Shown: positions 1 through 6,768 of the stretch, piece after piece
Numbering within the stretch: the stretch's first letter is position 1
How the letters are laid out: each line of letters begins with the position of its first letter
Assembly: GCA_947374445.1 (NCBI GenBank)
Contig: CANCBY010000083.1
Location: forward strand, 1 to 9,788
Source of the DNA: Pseudobdellovibrionaceae bacterium
GTDB taxonomy: Bacteria; Bdellovibrionota; Bdellovibrionia; Bdellovibrionales; Bdellovibrionaceae
Length of the DNA: 9,788 nt
Reading direction: 5' to 3'
Translations under genes and position numbers: made by a program
Notes under the pieces: model-generated
The model's input: the letters and a program-made list of their open reading frames with translations, nothing else
What the model was told of the DNA's origin: nothing
The model's database searches: none

Positions 1-672
1 CATTTCAAACACCAATTCCAGACTCCCATTTAAATCAACTTTGTCAGAGGCCTTGCTCTCGTTAAGTGCCATGGACTTAGCTGTAATTAGAGGCTGCGAA
101 AAAACAAATCCCCTCGGAGCTGCAATTTTGTGGCAAGCCGCGCAAGAGACACTGTTTTTTTCAGGATCGCCATTGAAGGTCTTTCCGCCGCCATTAAAAA
201 GTGCATAACGCCAACCATCCGTCGCGGTTGCATTTTTATAGTCCCGTACCATCAATTGAAATCGTTTTTTTCCGGAAGGAACGACTGAGCTTGGAAAAAT
301 AGGGTCTGTATCAGTCAGAAAGCCAATTTTCAGAAAAGCTGCTCCTTCAGGATAGTTATTTTTACCGGCGGTGAGCGTGCGCCAGGCTAAGTCGTTAGCG
401 TATGAGAAGCGCATTTCTTTCGAGTCTTCACGAAAGCGAACGGTAACAAGTCTCCACACCTTTTCAAAATCAGATCCATCATGTACTTCAGCAAATGCAA
501 TGCCGTTCATTTCGCTCTTTCCGGCAAAGCTATCAGGCTTTGAATTGTGCATATCCACGAGTCTTTGGTTTTCATCCGCTTGAGCTTGGGGCGGTAAAAC
601 CGAAAAAAAAGCAGAAATGAAGCAAAAAAGAACAACTGCTAGTTTTGGATTGACTGGACTTAGTAATGGCAT
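1..672 (-). CDS. Cytochrome P460-family periplasmic c-type haem protein, C-terminus beyond the window
   Basis: The minus-strand frame is open for 224 codons from the ATG at 672 to the window edge, so the 3' end is missing. Residues 1-32 form a Sec signal peptide: a proline- and lysine-containing start, a hydrophobic core around LAVVLFCFISAFFSVL, and an AQA cleavage site before DENQ. The mature part follows the P460 pattern, with NDLAWRTL near 93-100, YPEGAAFLKIGF at 107-118, DGWRYALF at 152-159, and the single haem-attachment motif CAACH at 177-181. Family members bind one covalent haem in the periplasm; some oxidise hydroxylamine or related nitrogen compounds and others are of unknown role. 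Which of these applies cannot be told here. No good Shine-Dalgarno precedes the ATG. The gene is transcribed away from the polyamine cluster and is separated from it by another small gene, so it is probably unrelated to it. Confidence 0.85.
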   Translation of the reverse strand, partial: MPLLSPVNPKLAVVLFCFISAFFSVLPPQAQADENQRLVDMHNSKPDSFAGKSEMNGIAFAEVHDGSDFEKVWRLVTVRFREDSKEMRFSYANDLAWRTLTAGKNNYPEGAAFLKIGFLTDTDPIFPSSVVPSGKKRFQLMVRDYKNATATDGWRYALFNGGGKTFNGDPEKNSVSCAACHKIAAPRGFVFSQPLITAKSMALNESKASDKVDLNGSLELVFEM

Positions 673-679
673 TGTTCTT

Positions 680-708
680 AAGTTAACTTTTTGGCATTTT
701 GAAGTCAA
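680..708 (-). promoter_or_regulatory. Candidate promoter for the cytochrome P460 gene
   Basis: On the minus strand TTGACT (708-703) is followed after 17 bases by TAACTT (685-680). The -35 is good and the -10 is poor. The -10 lies only 7 bases before the ATG at 672, so a transcript from it would be nearly leaderless, which would agree with the missing Shine-Dalgarno. The call rests on pattern alone. Confidence 0.22.
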
Positions 709-770
709 ATCATGTTCGAATAGGAATTTAGTGGCTCGGTCTGGCTTCAAAATTTTAGGTTCAATCCCAT

Positions 771-775
771 TAAGG
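771..775 (+). promoter_or_regulatory. Ribosome binding site deciding a TTG start
   Basis: TAAGG lies 6 bases before the TTG at 782. This supports a short gene starting there rather than at the distant ATG at 617, which would lie inside the antisense cytochrome gene. Confidence 0.45.
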
Positions 776-781
776 TTTGAT

Positions 782-946
782 TTGAAATACAATTTTAAAA
801 AAAAACAAATACTAATATTTCTTCTGGTCGCTTTAATTTTTGTATTGGCAGGATTGGTTTTCCGCAAACAACTACTTTATTTCATGGGATATCACGAGAC
901 AGTTATTGATGGCTCTGATAAAACAATTCTAGAATACAGTTACTGA
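782..946 (+). CDS. Small single-span membrane protein, unknown function
   Basis: This is a 54-residue frame starting at TTG (782), with TAAGG 6 bases upstream. The product starts with a basic segment, MKYNFKKKQ, followed by one strongly hydrophobic span at about residues 10-27 (ILIFLLVALIFVLAGLVF). RK and a short polar tail ending ILEYSY come next. The positive N-terminal flank predicts the N-terminus inside. The frame can be extended to an ATG at 617, but that version overlaps the signal-peptide region of the opposite-strand cytochrome gene and its extra residues look non-coding. It is divergent from the cytochrome and convergent with the membrane gene ending at 988. No family was recognised. 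The membrane span and ribosome site make it plausible but not certain. Confidence 0.45.
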   Translation: MKYNFKKKQILIFLLVALIFVLAGLVFRKQLLYFMGYHETVIDGSDKTILEYSY

Positions 947-959
947 AAAATATTTTTCA
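944..959. repeat. Perfect AT-rich palindrome between convergent genes
   Basis: TGAAAAATATTTTTCA is a perfect 16-base palindrome that includes the stop codon of the small membrane gene. It lies in the 41-base gap before the end of the opposite gene at 988. It could weakly serve as a two-way terminator, but the stem is nearly all A/T and has no loop, so a chance palindrome is as likely. Confidence 0.25.
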
Positions 960-987
960 AAAATTAATTCATCATCATAGATCAGAT

Positions 988-2160
988 TTATTTGAAGTTG
1001 AAGAGCAACTTGCTTGTTGATGACTTAGTAATAGGGTCATTCAGTTTAAAAATTTGGTGGTCCAGCCAATAATGCGAATAGGCGAAAACCATAATTAAGG
1101 GGTAAGCAAATCTCCAATGGTTTTCTTGAAAATAGTCAGTACTCAAAAATCGAAAAAAACTAATAGAGGTCAATGCGATTAAAAATGTAATAAATGACAT
1201 TAGAAATATCTTAAGGTTTCGCAAATCTTTACCATTGATTTCTGAATTGCCAATAAAACGCTGAAAAATCGAATTCGCCTCAAGACCATGAGAGCTCATG
1301 ATGCCAATGTTTCCTATCCAAGTTAAAAAACACAAGGGCCAAGAAAGAAGTCTAAAGACAAAGAGAGCTTTTGTGCTTTTGAAGTAAAACATTGAGCTTA
1401 ATCCAATTGCAAATATCAAAAGAAAAGAAATAAGCGACAACCCGAGGCAAAATTTCCAAACCAAAACAAAGTAAGGACTTGTCAGATCAAAGGCTCGCGG
1501 AAGACCTCGGGCCAGGCTGCCGCAAACAAAGGACCAAGTAAAAATCTGAAAAGCTCTTCGCTCTAAAGTCATCAATTTTTGAAAACGAACTTTGTTGTAA
1601 GAAATTTGTCCATCGGAGGCTTTGTTTAGAAAGAGATTATTATATAAAAACGAAATTCCCTTTTGTTGATTAAGGGCATGTAGGTTTGGAAAGATCGCGC
1701 CAAGAATCAAAATCTCGCCATTTGAGTCCAAAAGAGATCCATGACCCCAAACTGCAACAATTCCTAAAAAAATAAAAAAAAGAATAATATGAACAGAAAA
1801 AAACTGGCAATCAAGGTTGACGTTATTTAAGTTTAATTGCTTTTGCCGCATCAGTTTAAATTCGGGCATAAACAGGTAAGCTCCCAGGGGGAAGGCGACA
1901 TGGATCGTATTCATAAAAACAATTTGCGAAAACCACGCCATTATTAAATATTTCTTGGCATCAATATCTATTAAATCGAAATATTCCACGCAGGTAGCAA
2001 CAGTCAGTAGCAAAGGAACGACAATTTCAAAATTGAGTTTGGAGAGAAAGGTGGCCTTCTCGGCGTCTTCAATTTGTAATTGGTTTTTAAATGATCGATC
2101 TACACTATCTAAATTAATCACAGCCCCGTTTCTGAAAGACCGAAAAGTTCTGTCTTTCAA
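988..2160 (-). CDS. Polytopic membrane protein, unknown function, last gene of the operon
   Basis: This is a 390-residue protein with about eight hydrophobic spans, roughly at residues 45-62, 71-98, 122-138, 148-160, 204-218, 230-258, 266-288 and 317-337, plus a further hydrophobic stretch at 351-361. Polar residues recur at membrane edges: H87 (NTIHVAFPLG), H161 (FPNLHALNQQKGISFLY), H291 (SSHGLEAN), and a C-terminal SHYWLDHQIFKL (362-373) with H363, D367 and H368. I recall a family of uncharacterised bacterial membrane proteins with a similar H-Q-G-LY segment and a C-terminal HYxxDxxIWK signature; here the W is F. No function is known to me. The only start after an upstream stop is the TTG at 2160, and it lacks a clear Shine-Dalgarno, so the true start could be an internal GTG. 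It follows the ATP-grasp gene by 58 bases on the same strand, so co-transcription is likely. The histidines could bind metal, but that is inference. Confidence 0.8.
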   Translation of the reverse strand: MKDRTFRSFRNGAVINLDSVDRSFKNQLQIEDAEKATFLSKLNFEIVVPLLLTVATCVEYFDLIDIDAKKYLIMAWFSQIVFMNTIHVAFPLGAYLFMPEFKLMRQKQLNLNNVNLDCQFFSVHIILFFIFLGIVAVWGHGSLLDSNGEILILGAIFPNLHALNQQKGISFLYNNLFLNKASDGQISYNKVRFQKLMTLERRAFQIFTWSFVCGSLARGLPRAFDLTSPYFVLVWKFCLGLSLISFLLIFAIGLSSMFYFKSTKALFVFRLLSWPLCFLTWIGNIGIMSSHGLEANSIFQRFIGNSEINGKDLRNLKIFLMSFITFLIALTSISFFRFLSTDYFQENHWRFAYPLIMVFAYSHYWLDHQIFKLNDPITKSSTSKLLFNFK

Positions 2161-2218
2161 GTTATTTTTTGCTTTCTATTCCAAGAAGTAACAACTTTTG
2201 GCAAATTATTCACCGTGC

Positions 2219-3505
2219 CTAAGAGTTCGTTCTTAATGGGTCGAACACCGAGCTTAAATTGGCTTCGTACTCGACATGAATATTCATTTTAAATTGACGG
2301 GCTTTCTCCTTGCAGTTCTCGAGTGAAACCGAATCTCGAATCAAAAAATAGGCGTCGAAGTAATCGTAGTTTGATTGTTCGGGGACAACTTGGCCAGGTT
2401 GAATTTTATGCATATTATACAGCTCGACACCAAATTTTTTTGAATCGGGTAAAGTGACAGATCTAATTTTACCTGGCTCAAGATCAAAAGAGCCTTTGAA
2501 AAAGTGACCTTCAAAAGGAGGTATCGAAAAAGGTCTTCCGAGAAAACCCTGAACGCACTCATTCAAAATCTCGGGGTGAAAGCGACTCATCATCATACTG
2601 AATGTTTCACCGAGGCGAAGATGGATATCATTGGGATAACAAACTAAGTTGTCATCCACCAAAAATTGAAAACAAGCGAATGAGTTTTTGATCTCTAATT
2701 TATCGACATATTTTTGAATGGTTTTTAAAATATTTGAGCGCAAATTTTCTGTAATTAATGCCGGACCACCTGCGGCAACTTCAAAAGCAGTAAATTTTCG
2801 ATCGTAAAATATGTGATTCATGAGTAGTGAGTGAACTTGACCTTGGATAATGGCGACATTGACGTTGAGGTGGTCCTTAAAATCAAGTGCGCGCTGAAGG
2901 AGCCGACAGCCAAAAAAATCTGGAATTTTATTGAGCGCGAGGAGTCGATCAAGAAAGTCTTTTTCGCGCAGCCACAATTTAAGCGCTTGAATATCTGAGT
3001 GGAAAGTATAGTCAAAGCCTTCAGCCTCGATCCTTCCGGTGCTAAAGCTAGGTTTTATAACCACCGGAAAGCCCTGTAGTTCCTCGCGGTCAAAGTCATT
3101 TAAGTCTTTTAGTAGGGCCGATTTTAGCATTGGAATATTTTCTGAAATCGCAAATTCATAGGATTGCCATTTGTCAGTGGCAGTACGAGCTGATCGAGCC
3201 GTAAAAGCAGTGTAGCCCAGATGAGCCGATAGAAATGAAACTGGCTCAAGCGCCCAATCATTATTTGAGAGAACTAGATCAACCTGATGTTTTTTTACAA
3301 TTTCTAAAATTTCTTGCTGATAGTGGTTTGGGTCAAAATTGCAAACGTAAAAATGATCTCCCCGCTCTGTACTGAGTTCGGAGTCAATATTGGTAACTAA
3401 AACAACCTTATGATCAAACTTTTTCAGGGCGCGAATAAAGTTATCGATAGGTATCCGATCTGGTCTTTCAATAATATGAATGCTGAAAATCATTATTGTC
3501 GACAC
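2219..3505 (-). CDS. ATP-grasp carboxylate-amine ligase, stand-alone paralogue
   Basis: The 428-residue protein has ATP-grasp architecture. Residues 1-105 form a Rossmann-like pre-ATP-grasp part, with ADP-binding-type beta strands at KVVLVTNI and VDLVLSNND. A TDKW helix follows at 110-113. The nucleotide-lysine strand VVIKPSFSTG is at 148-157, with K151. The metal-binding strand is at 289-300, where D293, H295 and R297 replace the usual E-x-N-x-R. A C-terminal domain at about 336-415 (PGKIRSV ... SLENCKEKA) resembles that of L-amino-acid ligases. Such enzymes activate a carboxylate as an acyl-phosphate and join it to an amine or amino group. The GTG at 3505 is the start because AGGAA lies 6 bases upstream, overlapping the stop of the preceding gene. 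The protein is clearly paralogous to the N-terminal half of the fusion at 7712, sharing YVDKL, QFLVD and HLRLGE. Its substrates are unknown. Confidence 0.85.
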   Translation of the reverse strand: MSTIMIFSIHIIERPDRIPIDNFIRALKKFDHKVVLVTNIDSELSTERGDHFYVCNFDPNHYQQEILEIVKKHQVDLVLSNNDWALEPVSFLSAHLGYTAFTARSARTATDKWQSYEFAISENIPMLKSALLKDLNDFDREELQGFPVVIKPSFSTGRIEAEGFDYTFHSDIQALKLWLREKDFLDRLLALNKIPDFFGCRLLQRALDFKDHLNVNVAIIQGQVHSLLMNHIFYDRKFTAFEVAAGGPALITENLRSNILKTIQKYVDKLEIKNSFACFQFLVDDNLVCYPNDIHLRLGETFSMMMSRFHPEILNECVQGFLGRPFSIPPFEGHFFKGSFDLEPGKIRSVTLPDSKKFGVELYNMHKIQPGQVVPEQSNYDYFDAYFLIRDSVSLENCKEKARQFKMNIHVEYEANLSSVFDPLRTNS

Positions 3506-3511
3506 CGGCTA

Positions 3512-3516
3512 TTCCT
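3512..3516 (-). promoter_or_regulatory. Ribosome binding site for the ATP-grasp gene
   Basis: AGGAA on the minus strand lies 6 bases before the GTG at 3505 and overlaps the TAG stop of the upstream oxygenase gene. This fixes the GTG start and suggests translational coupling. Confidence 0.6.
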
Positions 3517-4105
3517 ATTTATTTGGCGAGCTGTTATCAATGGCAAATAGTCCGAAAGCCTTAACGGCCTCATCCCAGGAAATGAGCGTCGTTGTTTTCA
3601 CATTTGCCAAGACAAACGAAAAACAAAATCTTGGAGATAAGACGGGCGATATGTTGTGCAGTAAGCCAGAGTTGATTAAACTCGGCTGTCCAATTTGCGC
3701 AGAAAAGATCAGCGAGCAATTTTCAGGCTTTGAGAAAAGATAATCTGTTCCGATCTCGGTTTTACGGCTCTCCGGAGGCTGCCCTTTTTTGGGTAAATAC
3801 CAGTTCATGAGCGAAGGCTTTTCACTGTAGACGTAATTGATTTTTACATGATCATCAAAATTATTACCATCGACATGGATTGGGCCCGAGTCGTTATCCT
3901 CAGGGTGTCGAAAAAAAACCTCAGCATGCGAAATTACAAAATCATAAATAAGCAACCAATCATGCAAACTTTTATCGATCCAAGTTATTTCATATTCAGC
4001 AATTGGCGGAGGATTCGATGGAAACCGCGGTGAGAATTGCGCTGGAACTTTAAGTGGAAGATGATATCTATTTTGAAGCATATGACTATCGAACTCGAAA
4101 GGCAT
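3515..4105 (-). CDS. 2-oxoglutarate/Fe(II)-dependent oxygenase-like protein
   Basis: This is a 196-residue soluble protein that I read as a compact double-stranded beta-helix oxygenase. GPIHVDG contains H77 and D79 (the HxD of the iron triad). LINSGLLHNISPVLSPRF contains the distal H150 and, nine residues on, R159, which would hold the 2-oxoglutarate carboxylate. A VKINYVYSE ... MNWYLP stretch (88-104) between them fits the core strands. The family hydroxylates unactivated carbons in peptides, lipids or small molecules using O2 and 2-oxoglutarate. The length is short but normal for minimal members. The start is the ATG at 4105, 35 bases after speD ends; no Shine-Dalgarno is evident, so it may depend on coupling. 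In this context it would hydroxylate the pathway product or an amino-acid building block (inference). Identification rests on spacing and motif order, not on strong overall resemblance. Confidence 0.6.
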   Translation of the reverse strand: MPFEFDSHMLQNRYHLPLKVPAQFSPRFPSNPPPIAEYEITWIDKSLHDWLLIYDFVISHAEVFFRHPEDNDSGPIHVDGNNFDDHVKINYVYSEKPSLMNWYLPKKGQPPESRKTEIGTDYLFSKPENCSLIFSAQIGQPSLINSGLLHNISPVLSPRFCFSFVLANVKTTTLISWDEAVKAFGLFAIDNSSPNK

Positions 4106-4140
4106 TTAAGAGGCAATAATTTGAAACAACAATTGAGACG

Positions 4141-4500
4141 TTAATTAGGCACCTGACCCCTCTTTACAATTCGAACTTCAACTTTTTTGGCTTTGAACGC
4201 TTTTTCAAGATAAGCCAGCGCTGCTGAAGGCTCCATATTTTCGCTACAAGTAAAAATATCAATCGATGCGCAGCAATACTCTGGCCATGAATGTATGGCA
4301 ATATGAGACTCGGCTATGACGACAACGCCACTGACGCCATAAGGATTAAATTCATGAAAAACGTCGGTTACGATATTCGATTTTGCTACTCGAGCAGCCT
4401 CAAGCATGGCTTCTTTAATTAAGACTTTACTTGAGATGATTGCTTTGTCGCAATCATAAAACTCTGCTAAGTAATGAGTTCCTAAGGATATTAAATTCAT
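4141..4500 (-). CDS. speD: S-adenosylmethionine decarboxylase proenzyme, prokaryotic class 1b
   Basis: This 119-residue protein matches the full length of the small bacterial AdoMet decarboxylases. The self-processing site is ESH at 64-66, where S65 becomes the pyruvoyl group. H70 (AIHSWPE) and C85 (DIFTCSEN) sit 5 and 20 residues later, the same spacing as the Thermotoga maritima catalytic residues S63, H68 and C83. SGVVVIAESHIAIHSWPE is nearly textbook. The enzyme decarboxylates AdoMet to the aminopropyl donor used by spermidine-type synthases. The matching aminopropyltransferase is the divergent fusion gene beginning at 7712. No ornithine, arginine or lysine decarboxylase is present in the window to supply a diamine. 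The start is the ATG at 4500, 38 bases after the PP-loop gene, with no obvious Shine-Dalgarno. All key residues are present, so it should be active. Confidence 0.97.
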   Translation of the reverse strand: MNLISLGTHYLAEFYDCDKAIISSKVLIKEAMLEAARVAKSNIVTDVFHEFNPYGVSGVVVIAESHIAIHSWPEYCCASIDIFTCSENMEPSAALAYLEKAFKAKKVEVRIVKRGQVPN

Positions 4501-4538
4501 TTGGTTGGTGACAACTCTCTATTTTAAAATTTTTGAGC

Positions 4539-5429
4539 TTATGGAAGCATTCTATTAATAAAACTACTATAAGATTCTGCCCAAAGTTCCCCTGGATAAG
4601 CAAACTTTTCTTTGAGATTTGCTTCCAGCCCAAAATAGAGCTTTGCAATTGATTCGTAGCCATTCCATTTTTGTCTTGGCTCTAATTCGGTCCAATGTTT
4701 TTTGTACATATAGAACTTCCACCAAGTGAGTTCGTCAAAAATTAATGTATTTGCATTTTCAACCCACGAGGCAATAACGGGTTCGCGCAGATAGCTCAAG
4801 TAAAGCTCGGGGGTGAATTTAAAGAAGTTGTAGCAAGCAGCAATTCCATATCTTTGCAGATGCTGCCAAACCACGTAGTCCGAGCCAGATTCGACGATCT
4901 CGACTTGTTGCGAGGCTTTCGAAAAGCGAAGAAACGGCTCTCCATTGCCAAAAATTGGAAAAAAATCTGGGACCATTTTAATTCGCTGACACTCAAAAAG
5001 GGGATAAGGGTCTGGACATTGAAATTCATTAGCCATTTCAATTGCAAAGTCCTCGACGAAAACATTTTCGTCAAACTGAATTATTGAATGCTTGATGCCA
5101 TTTTTTTTGCAAAATGATCGAGCCCAACGTATATCAAAACTATTTCCGCCCGAGATGGCAAAGCTTATCGCTTCGAAGCCAATATTGGCTTCAAGAAGAG
5201 ACCGTGCAATAATTTCGCTATCAATTCCTCCTGACATAAAAAGTGCAAGTGGGCGGTCTCTTTTTTTGTCCACTAATTGTAGTGCGCGAAGAACTTCCTC
5301 CTTGAAATTTAAATTTTGTCTAACGGGCGACTTCCAGTGAAGTTCAAAATTATCTAAGCGGTCTTTGCGAGCGTTTTGGCCAGACCATGAAAATGAAAGA
5401 TAATTTTCGTTACAAACTTCAATTTGCAT
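4539..5429 (-). CDS. Asparagine-synthetase-like PP-loop enzyme without a glutaminase domain
   Basis: The protein is 296 residues from the ATG at 5429. A GTG at 5444 would add five residues (MKLKE); neither has a clear Shine-Dalgarno. The key motif is LFMSGGIDSEIIA, the SGGxDS pyrophosphate loop of N-type ATP pyrophosphatases (residues 66-71 from the ATG). It is followed by GFEAISFAI and a further PIFGNGE segment where asparagine synthetases carry their second nucleotide/acid loop. These enzymes adenylate a carboxylate and release pyrophosphate, then transfer to an amine. The N-terminal Cys-type glutamine amidotransferase domain of asparagine synthetase B is absent: only about 65 residues precede the loop. 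It may therefore use free ammonia or an amine substrate directly, as beta-lactam-synthetase-like enzymes do, or serve another adenylation. The start overlaps the end of the glycosyltransferase-like gene by 11 bases. The substrate is unknown. Confidence 0.75.
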   Translation of the reverse strand: MQIEVCNENYLSFSWSGQNARKDRLDNFELHWKSPVRQNLNFKEEVLRALQLVDKKRDRPLALFMSGGIDSEIIARSLLEANIGFEAISFAISGGNSFDIRWARSFCKKNGIKHSIIQFDENVFVEDFAIEMANEFQCPDPYPLFECQRIKMVPDFFPIFGNGEPFLRFSKASQQVEIVESGSDYVVWQHLQRYGIAACYNFFKFTPELYLSYLREPVIASWVENANTLIFDELTWWKFYMYKKHWTELEPRQKWNGYESIAKLYFGLEANLKEKFAYPGELWAESYSSFINRMLP

Positions 5430-6768
5430 TTCTTTGAGTTTCACTTAAATAGTTTTTTAATTGAATGAGCAACAAATCAAATTGTGAATGTTTACAGCGA
5501 GCACCGAAGTGATTCCAATTGTGTTCAAGAATTGGAAATAGCTCATAATACCAATTGTGTAATTCTTGCTTGGACATCTTGCAAAGCCGTTCGATCTCGG
5601 ACCAGACGGATTTTGTTCTTTCCACCGGGTCGGTGATTTCATCATAGCTCTCGTCAATGAAACCAGAGAATGTTTTGTATCCTTCTGCTCGGATTGCCTT
5701 TAAGTAATCTTTCTGGCCTATTACCAAAAATGGATGCAAGTTTGTCATTGCCTTAAAGACTTTTGGTGTCAAAAGAGTCCATCCGGAATCACAATTAAAA
5801 ACTCGTTCCGTTAAAATCGAAAAGTAGGTTTCAGCAAATGGCCACCGCCTGCAAAAGGAAAGATGAATATTTTCGTCAGCATCGACCAAAAGTGGCAAGT
5901 GACTTGAAAAGTTAGTATAAGCCAAATTTAAGTTCGCAAAAAGTGGATCATCGGGAAGAGATTTTTCTCGATCAAATCGGAGTGCGTCCTCTTTAGGTAG
6001 AAATGAAACCAAGCCATCGGCAAGCAGGCCTTTCTCTTTTAACCACATGAGGTTGATTTTACGATGAGCTCGAGGTTCGCGATTAAAACAAATATATTTA
6101 TGTTTTCTAGTTTGTTGTTGGCAAGATTTGCTTTGAGCCAAATCAAAGATTTCATTTTCCGCAGTATATTTTGAAAAATAGGTCTGCCAACCCTTTTCAA
6201 AGTAATTGAACGATAGAACCGACTTCAAAGCTGAGGGCCAATTTGAAGAATTAAGCTGACGATTGTAAATCTCAGGGAGCTCGGGACTGACGCCAATATA
6301 GACCACCGAACTAGGTGGGATCTTAAAAAAATCAAGAGCCTGGTGGAGGCGATTAAAAATGTCATATTTTACGGGATCACCGCGACTAGAATCAGACTGT
6401 TTTTTCAAATGAGTTATTAGCAGCAAGGCCTTACCTTCCCTAAGAAGGTCAATAGTTTGCTCTGTGATGCCAGGCCAAGGAGAAAAATCCTTGAAGCTTT
6501 TTTCAATGAGCCAAGTCGGATTGGAGCCTAATATTTCGACGAGGTAAAAAAATTTCTTATTTACCTGGTTGTAATTATGCACCAAATCTCTTTGACAGCT
6601 TACGCCGGCTCGCTCAAAAAGCTGAATTAGAGGCTCGGCACAAAAACCCGATGCGTATTCGGCCTCTTGGTTTTTCCACCGATCGAAAGCACCCATGCCC
6701 GCCCTAAGACCATTTGGTACGATTCTGTTTTCAATTAGACGATCATACCCAAAACGTAAAGTTGTCAC
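5419..6768 (-). CDS. Glycosyltransferase-like protein (GT10/exostosin-like C-terminal signature)
   Basis: The protein is 449 residues from a GTG at 6768. That start is chosen because AAGGA lies 6 bases upstream and the GTG overlaps the desaturase stop as GTGA. An ATG at 6834 would run 70 bases into the desaturase gene. A first part (about 1-220) contains ALLLITHL and VVYIGVSPELPE strands of a Rossmann-like fold. The second part begins at YICFNREPRAHR (225-236). It continues with AETYFSILTERVF (312-324), TPKVFKAMTNLHPFLVIG (334-351), YKTFSGFIDESYDEITDP (364-381) and an ER-rich helix. This order recalls nucleotide-sugar GT-B proteins, whose usual TEK at the donor site reads TPK here. I recall the R-x-HR plus DESYD combination in uncharacterised phage and environmental proteins. 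There is no signal peptide and no membrane span. Glycosyl transfer is a fair guess, not certain. Confidence 0.6.
   Translation of the reverse strand: MTTLRFGYDRLIENRIVPNGLRAGMGAFDRWKNQEAEYASGFCAEPLIQLFERAGVSCQRDLVHNYNQVNKKFFYLVEILGSNPTWLIEKSFKDFSPWPGITEQTIDLLREGKALLLITHLKKQSDSSRGDPVKYDIFNRLHQALDFFKIPPSSVVYIGVSPELPEIYNRQLNSSNWPSALKSVLSFNYFEKGWQTYFSKYTAENEIFDLAQSKSCQQQTRKHKYICFNREPRAHRKINLMWLKEKGLLADGLVSFLPKEDALRFDREKSLPDDPLFANLNLAYTNFSSHLPLLVDADENIHLSFCRRWPFAETYFSILTERVFNCDSGWTLLTPKVFKAMTNLHPFLVIGQKDYLKAIRAEGYKTFSGFIDESYDEITDPVERTKSVWSEIERLCKMSKQELHNWYYELFPILEHNWNHFGARCKHSQFDLLLIQLKNYLSETQRNAN

Noticed and set aside
1..672. Cytochrome P460 gene as part of the polyamine cluster
   Set aside because: It is transcribed as its own unit beyond a divergent small gene, with no functional link to the ligase and aminopropyl chemistry.
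617..781. N-terminal extension of the small plus-strand gene to the ATG at 617
   Set aside because: It overlaps the signal-peptide end of the opposite cytochrome P460 gene, has no Shine-Dalgarno, and reads as non-coding sequence before the TTG at 782.
1955..2191. 78-codon plus-strand open frame opposite the membrane protein gene
   Set aside because: It is antisense to a longer, patterned membrane gene in a same-direction operon, with no ribosome site or domain of its own.
2180..2201. Possible hairpin between the ATP-grasp and membrane protein genes
   Set aside because: The stem is weak, with a bulge and a mismatch or wobble, and no U-run follows on the minus strand. It is not a convincing terminator.
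5515..5560. Direct repeat CCAATTGTGT at 5515-5524 and 5551-5560
   Set aside because: Both copies encode His-Asn-Trp in the same reading frame of the glycosyltransferase-like gene, so it is a coding coincidence and not a repeat element.
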